Shown piece after piece: positions 59,081-64,000 of a stretch of DNA of 64,000 bases. This DNA comes from Mangifera indica (lineage: Eukaryota > Streptophyta > Magnoliopsida > Sapindales > Anacardiaceae). How positions within the stretch are numbered: position 1 is the stretch's first letter; every line of letters begins with the position of its first letter. A program made the position numbers and the translations under genes. Under the pieces are notes generated by a model. It was not told the DNA's origin. It searched no databases and saw only the letters and a list, made by a program, of their open reading frames with translations. The stretch is taken from contig NC_058150.1 of the NCBI RefSeq assembly GCF_011075055.1, positions 6,572,001-6,636,000 on the forward strand. The letters are read 5' to 3'.

Positions 59081-59386
59081 ATGAAGGTGGCGGTGGAGAT
59101 ATTGACAGGAACACTCTTCTACGTTCAAGTTGAAAATGATGCGACGGTGGCTGATCTAAAGAAGGAGATTGAAAGCCAGCAAAAGCTCCCTTGTGACCGT
59201 CTGATTCTACTGCTGGACGATGATGAAAGCCATCTGATGATGAGCCAAGAGCAGGATGAAGTGTCTTTGGTTGAATGTGGGGTGAGAGATGGGTCTCATA
59301 TCTACCTCTTTTTTAACCCTCTTGATGATTGGTCCTCCCAACATCTTGCTTTCACTTTGCCGGATTCTCTAGCAGGGTTGCCTTAG
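59081..59386 (+). CDS. Small single-domain ubiquitin-like protein
   Basis: This intronless frame of 101 residues starts MKVAVEILTGTLFYVQVEND. The ubiquitin-fold pattern is clear: a first strand, a turn at TGT, a second strand, the helix ATVADLKKEIESQQ (about 22-35), LPCDRLILLLDDD, and the final strand GSHIYLFFN. The C-terminal tail (LAFTLPDSLAGLP) has no di-glycine, so it should not be conjugated as ubiquitin is. It may act as a ubiquitin-fold interaction domain. The ATG at 59081 was preferred because it begins the first strand. Plants have several such small proteins of unknown role. A TATA-like box lies upstream. Confidence 0.8.
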   Translation: MKVAVEILTGTLFYVQVENDATVADLKKEIESQQKLPCDRLILLLDDDESHLMMSQEQDEVSLVECGVRDGSHIYLFFNPLDDWSSQHLAFTLPDSLAGLP

Positions 59387-61020
59387 TTCTTTGCTACTAC
59401 AAAGGAATTAATAGGAGATTAGACGAGATTAGCTGACATGTCCCTTTTATTGATCATGTTTCTCTATACAAAAATATAATATTCTTGTTTTATCAGCAGA
59501 ACTTTAAGGCATTTCGTATATTAGAAAATGGACGTTTATTTGTTTTTCAGGAATACTGAAAATTTTCCCTTTCAATGGGAAAGTCCACAGCTTCAGGGAA
59601 AAATGACTTTTTTTTCTTTTAAACAAAGAATCCCATCCGAATTAGACTATCACATTGAGACCAAATCAATCATACAAAACAAGACGATCTTAAATCCAGT
59701 ATTGATTCAACAATCACAAAACTAGGAAAAACGATTTTTTAAATAACATAATAACATACGGTCTATCCTTATCTAGGTATATAGCAAGCGATAATCTTTC
59801 ATTTAAAGTAAATAATAATTATAATTTTTGTTGATAATTGAATCGGCAGAGAATTTCAAATTAAAATCAGGAAATTTATTACCTTCTATTAATATTTGCA
59901 TTCTAAAATTGTCCTTTCAACTGATCCCCACTTTAATTTAGGGTTCCTCTAAATACATATGAGTGCATCAATGATTATTTTGATAATTCATATTTTATTA
60001 TTGTCGTAATTTTTTATTATTAATAACATAACATTTTATTATCAATAATTATGTGACATGTAATATAAAATGATTTTGTATATGAAAATTCTATTTTTAC
60101 TTATTAATTTTTTTAGTACAAAAATATTCTTATTTTTATTTAATATAACAATTTTAACTAATATAGCAAGTAAAATAAAAAATATTTTAGAATAATTATA
60201 TTTAAGTAAATTTATATAAAATAATATCTCAGTATTATTTTATTTCCTTTAATCTAATATAATAATTATTTATAAATAACAATTTTTATATAATATATAA
60301 ATAATTTATACCTAATACTCTTTTAAATACTTTATGTTTGTGATAATTTTTTTATTTTTAATAATAAAATATGAGAATATCTCCATTCTCAACCCGATGC
60401 CAACTGAGGCTACAAATTGTCATGCATGATTCTCTACTTGTGAATGAATAAATAATCCTCTTGGGGAAGAATTTTTCTGCTCAATAACACTTCCCTCAAG
60501 TCATTAACAGTGCTTGAATCTTTTATTTATATAGGAATGCTAGCACCATTAAGCAAGCTAGACGAGGTTTGCACTCATACAATGAGCTTTTTTGTTGGAG
60601 GATTATCCCCAAACAATAATATATATACATATTTTGAGTACATAAAATAACTATACAGATTGTGTATCATAATGTGATTAAGTATTATTTTATCTTTAAT
60701 TCAAAATCGTTCAATCTATATACCCAAAATACGTATACATTTTCTCTCCCAGAAAAGAAAAGTAACATTCTTTTAATAGGGGTACTGTCAATGATGTGGA
60801 TTTTTTCCTTTAGGCTAGGGACAGTTTCAATGCCTATGTTTTGTTTGTCTGACAGAAAATTTTACTATAATTTAGATTTTACTTTGGTGCATAAAAATTT
60901 GGAATTTCCAATGCGGGTTTAAAATTCAAGTCAATTTTGGTACCTTCAATGACAATTGGGTAGTCTTCCATGTTGTTAGGAGCGAAATTTTAAATATGAA
61001 AATGTTGTAGTTAACAGTGG
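59387..61020. other. Intergenic, AT-rich
   Basis: No gene is seen. A 65-residue frame at 59528-59725 has no recognisable content. 59980-60370 is very AT-rich with TATTATT runs. 60610-60745 holds palindromic family P copy 6. Confidence 0.45.
60610..60745. repeat. Palindromic MITE-like repeat, family P, copy 6
   Basis: ATAATGTGATTAAGTATTAT is followed by TTTATCTTTAATTCAAAATC. The counterpart arm is reduced to CAATCTATATACCCAAAATACG. Flanking ATATATACATATTTTGAGTA matches the outer arm of copy 5. Confidence 0.55.
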
Positions 61021-61068
61021 AAATATGAATCGTATTATGTTATTGAGTCAAAGGACAGGGTAGTACAT

Positions 61069-61370
61069 CTGAAAAATACCTTGAAGAAAGGCAATGCTGA
61101 TGTTAGTAGCTACGTTAATATAGTGAAAGAAATAGCATATGATTTAAATTTCAATGGTCAATCTATATCGGAGGGAGAATTGATTGAGTGCATTGTTGAT
61201 GGATTAGGTGTTGAGTATGATCCTGTTATAGTTCATGTTTATTCAGAATTAGACTCTTGTAGTGATACTATTACTTTGGCTGAAGTGAAGTTTATTTTAC
61301 AAAAATTTGAACAACGGGTAAAGAAAACCAATCTGATAAATCTGGAGGTGTATGGAAGTTCTGCAATTTT
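61069..61370 (+). pseudogene. copia gag fragment (UBN2-like)
   Basis: The frame reads LKKGNADVSSYVNIVKEIAY (from about 61081), then ELIECIVDGLGVEYDPVI and LAEVKFILQKFEQRV. This order (LKKGxxSVxEYL...KxIAD...GLGxEYD) is typical of plant copia gag. It ends abruptly before any zinc knuckle. Confidence 0.8.
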
Positions 61371-61394
61371 GCTACCCAGGTCAGGTCTAATAAT

Positions 61395-62640
61395 GTGGAT
61401 TCTTGGAGAAATCAAACATGGACTCTAGTTCCAGCCTCTAGTAGTCAACATGTGCTAGACCATAAATCGGTCTTTAAGAAGTTGAATGCAAATGGGTCCT
61501 TGCTTAAACTAAAGGCTAGATTAGTGGCCAAGGGATTCCAGCTAACCCCTGGAGTAGATTTTATGGAGACATTCAGTCCAGTTGTGAAAGCAACCACTAT
61601 AAGAGTAATACTTGCCTTTGTTGTGTCTTTTGATTGGAGGATACATCAAGTGGATATCAATAATGTGTTTCTCAATGGGAAGTTGCAGGAGGAGGTATTC
61701 CTGACTCAACCTCAGGGATTTGCAGACAAATTACATCATGATTTTGTATGCAAATGGCAAAAGGCATTGTATGGTTTAAAGCAAGCCCCTAAAGCATGGT
61801 ATGACAAGTTGAAGCAGGCCTAGATTAGAAGAGGTTTTGAGAACTAGGTTGTTGACTCTAGTTTGTTCATTTTCAAGGAGATCATTGCGGTTTATGCACT
61901 TATATCTGTAGACAACATGCTTTTTGCAGGCCTTGACTTTGAATTCATTAAAAAGCTAGTGACAGATTTGAATGAGCAGTTCTCTTTAAAAGATTTAGGG
62001 GAGTTAAGTTACTTTTTGAGAATAGAGGCAAGAAGAAATGTTGTTGGACTACACATATGTCAAACTAAATATGCCCCAGAGTTGCTTAGAAAGGAAAATA
62101 TGCAAGACTGTAATGGAGTGTCTACTCCAATGGTAATGGGATATGAACTATTTGTAGGAGATGGTCCTTTGTTTGATAGGCCAACTTTGTATGGAAGTAT
62201 TATTAGGGCATTGCAGTATTCAACAGTCACAATGCTTGACATCTCTTACTCAGTAAATAGACTGAATCAGTTTCTGAAAGAGCTAACTCAGATGCAGTAG
62301 CAGCTGGCAAGCAGTGAAACGTGTGTTGAACTATGTGCAGGGTACTTTGGGCTATGGAATCATGTTTAGGCCTTTTAGTGTGCTGAATCTTGAAGCTTTT
62401 TCGAATACTGACTGGATTGGAAATTTGGAAGACAGGAGGTCTAGCAGTGTCTACTGCATTTACATTGGAGGAAATTTGATTCAGTGGAGTTCCAAGAAGC
62501 AAAAGGTTGTAACTCTTTCATTTACTGAATCCGAATATGGAGCCTTGAGTCAGGCTGCAATAGAAATTGCATGGCTAAGAACTTTGTTTAATGAATTAAA
62601 GTTAGAGTGGCTTGGAAAGGCTGTGATTTTCGTGTGACAA
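61395..62640 (+). pseudogene. copia reverse transcriptase and RNase H, broken
   Basis: Landmarks are WTLVPASS, LKARLVAKGF, ETFSPVVKATTIR, IHQVDINNVFLNGKLQEEVF, QPQGFADK and ALYGLKQAPKAWYDKL, all typical of copia RT. The catalytic YVDD box reads SVDN (about 61898-61909), so Tyr and one Asp are lost. The RNase H part continues in another frame, with VLNYVQGTLGYG, SNTDWIGNLEDRRSSS and IQWSSKKQKVVTLSFTESEY. In-frame stops lie near 61821 and 61845, and there is a shift near 62300. Confidence 0.88.
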
Positions 62641-62990
62641 TTTAAGCACAACATCTTTAGCAACAAACTTAGTGTTTCATGGTAAGACGAAACACATTGA
62701 AATAGATGTACATTACCTTCGTAAGCAGGTGTCATCTAAAAATGTGTCCATACAATGTATATTGTCACAACATCAAGTGGTAGGTGTAGTGACCAAGCCC
62801 CTTTTAGCAGCTCGACTTGAAATGTTGAGAAGCAAATTACAAATAGTCAAAAACATAGTATATATGTGTACGGAGTTTCAACATAATGAAACACCAAAAA
62901 AGTCTAATTTAACAACAGTATATGATAAAAGTAAACCACTGAAGTCTATGTAAAACAAGTTGAGGGAGGAGTAGTAAACAAGAGAAGCGC

Positions 62991-64000
62991 ATATTGTTGA
63001 ACTGATAATAAGATTGGTTTGAAAGAGAAATATTGATTTTTCAAAACTAATCACAACTAATGTCGCTTAAGTAAGAGAATATCAACAATTTTCATATAAT
63101 GGGTTTACATTAATTATAAGTTTCGCTTCAAATTAAATCAAGTTAAAGTAAATTTGGTCTAAAACGAGATATCTGATGGCCCAAATAATTGATCTAAATA
63201 GGGTGGGCTAATATGCTAAGTTTTATATTATAAGTCAAATTATTTGTATAATCCATAAGGACCCATTTGAACATGATAGAAAGTCTAATACGCAAAGTGA
63301 GGTTATGTTTTTACTTCTATCTCAACTAAAAATAATGGTTATTATCTTACCCGTTAAAGATTACAAAAGAGAAGAGAAGAACAAATTCTTAATGTTATTT
63401 GTTATACTATTCTGCTACTTAAAATGAGATGGATTTGAAGACATTTTTGTCTATAAACTCAATTCTATTTATGTATTATGTTAATTTGATTAACACATTT
63501 TACTAGTATTGAATTTTAAACCTAGAAAAAGACTAGTCAATCATTATCTTTTAGTGGAAAGTAGATCTTAGTATTTGTTATAGCTATATTAATCTTTCTC
63601 TAAAGATTTAATTTGTCACTTGAGTTTATTATGTTAGAAACCAATAAGATACATCTGCAACATGGAATTTAGAATTCAATATATAGAATGAAATGATGAA
63701 CAATACCATACATCATTTGGAACCCTCTAATTGACTAAGGAAATTATAATTAACTCAAGCCAATGGAAATGTGATTTTTGATAAATCTATTGGCTAATTT
63801 GACCTCAAACTAATCCCCTCTTTCCTCGTGGCTTTGGACCAAAACCGCAGCTAGGCTGGTGGCAAATACTTAATTCTGATTATCAAATTATCATAAGTTT
63901 GTAAGATGAACATGCATGCCAATCATAAGGCACTCCTCTGCACAAACTATATAATGAGGCCATCCATAGCTGTCACTACAAAAAAAAAAAAAGAAAAAAG
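62991..64000. other. Intergenic to window end
   Basis: No coding region is seen. A CTATATAATGAGG word at about 63946-63958, followed by a C/T-rich leader-like stretch, could be the core promoter of a gene beginning just beyond the window on the plus strand. The window ends in an A-rich run. Confidence 0.35.

Larger units (their letters stand above)
61030..62990 (+). mobile_element. Internally deleted Ty1/copia retrotransposon
   Basis: A gag fragment (61060-61370) is joined directly to the start of the reverse transcriptase region (from about 61395), followed by RNase H (to about 62640). CCHC knuckle, protease and integrase are missing. A purine-rich tract, TTGAGGGAGGAG (62960-62971), lies where a copia polypurine tract is expected, just upstream of a possible 3' LTR, but no matching 5' LTR was found. 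Stops at 61821 and 61845, plus a frame change near 62300, make it non-functional. Confidence 0.8.

Overview
The window is nuclear DNA of a flowering plant, most likely a eudicot. It is AT-rich, its genes have many short exons separated by GT-AG introns, and the space between them is filled with retrotransposon relics, hAT and foldback DNA elements, small palindromic repeats and microsatellites. There are no bacterial features (operons, Shine-Dalgarno sites, CRISPR). The species cannot be named from sequence alone. From memory, the genes VUP1, isocitrate lyase and APO4 lie close together on Arabidopsis chromosome 3 (At3g21710, At3g21720, At3g21740), so the shared order here points to ancestral eudicot synteny.

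Layout. 0.8-4.7 kb is a decayed Ty3/gypsy-like relic. 4.7-17.9 kb has no gene I can recognise, but holds a telo-box repeat and a MITE. 17.9-18.8 kb is a VUP1-like gene (+). 18.8-24.0 kb is repeats, including a 0.9 kb foldback with a (TA)n apex. 24.0-29.4 kb is a SYP13-group plasma-membrane syntaxin (+) with two alternative last exons. 32.7-35.0 kb is glyoxysomal isocitrate lyase (-). 38.2-41.8 kb is a hAT transposon with target-site duplications and a dead transposase. 45.9-46.3 kb is a tiny R3-MYB gene of the MYBx/CAPRICE type (-). 48.8-50.7 kb is translation initiation factor eIF1/SUI1 (-). 54.2-55.4 kb is an APO4-like organellar RNA-splicing factor (+). 56.8-58.1 kb holds a foldback element and tandem repeats. 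59.1-59.4 kb is a small ubiquitin-like protein gene (+). 61.0-63.0 kb is a broken Ty1/copia element.

The genes are ordinary, independent plant housekeeping and regulatory loci rather than one pathway: vesicle fusion (syntaxin), seedling lipid-to-sugar conversion (ICL), translation start (eIF1), mitochondrial intron splicing (APO4), pigment or epidermal cell-fate repression (R3-MYB) and vascular growth control (VUP1).

The most notable observation is the syntaxin. Exon 12 can be joined to either of two homologous terminal exons about 1.1 kb apart. Each encodes its own end of the SNARE helix, membrane anchor, stop codon and 3' end. This matches the SYP132 alternative-termination arrangement described in Medicago, where one isoform is dedicated to symbiotic membranes. 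A second point is a GC-AG intron in the isocitrate lyase gene. All exon structures were built by eye from reading frame, splice consensus and remembered homologues, so they need transcript confirmation.
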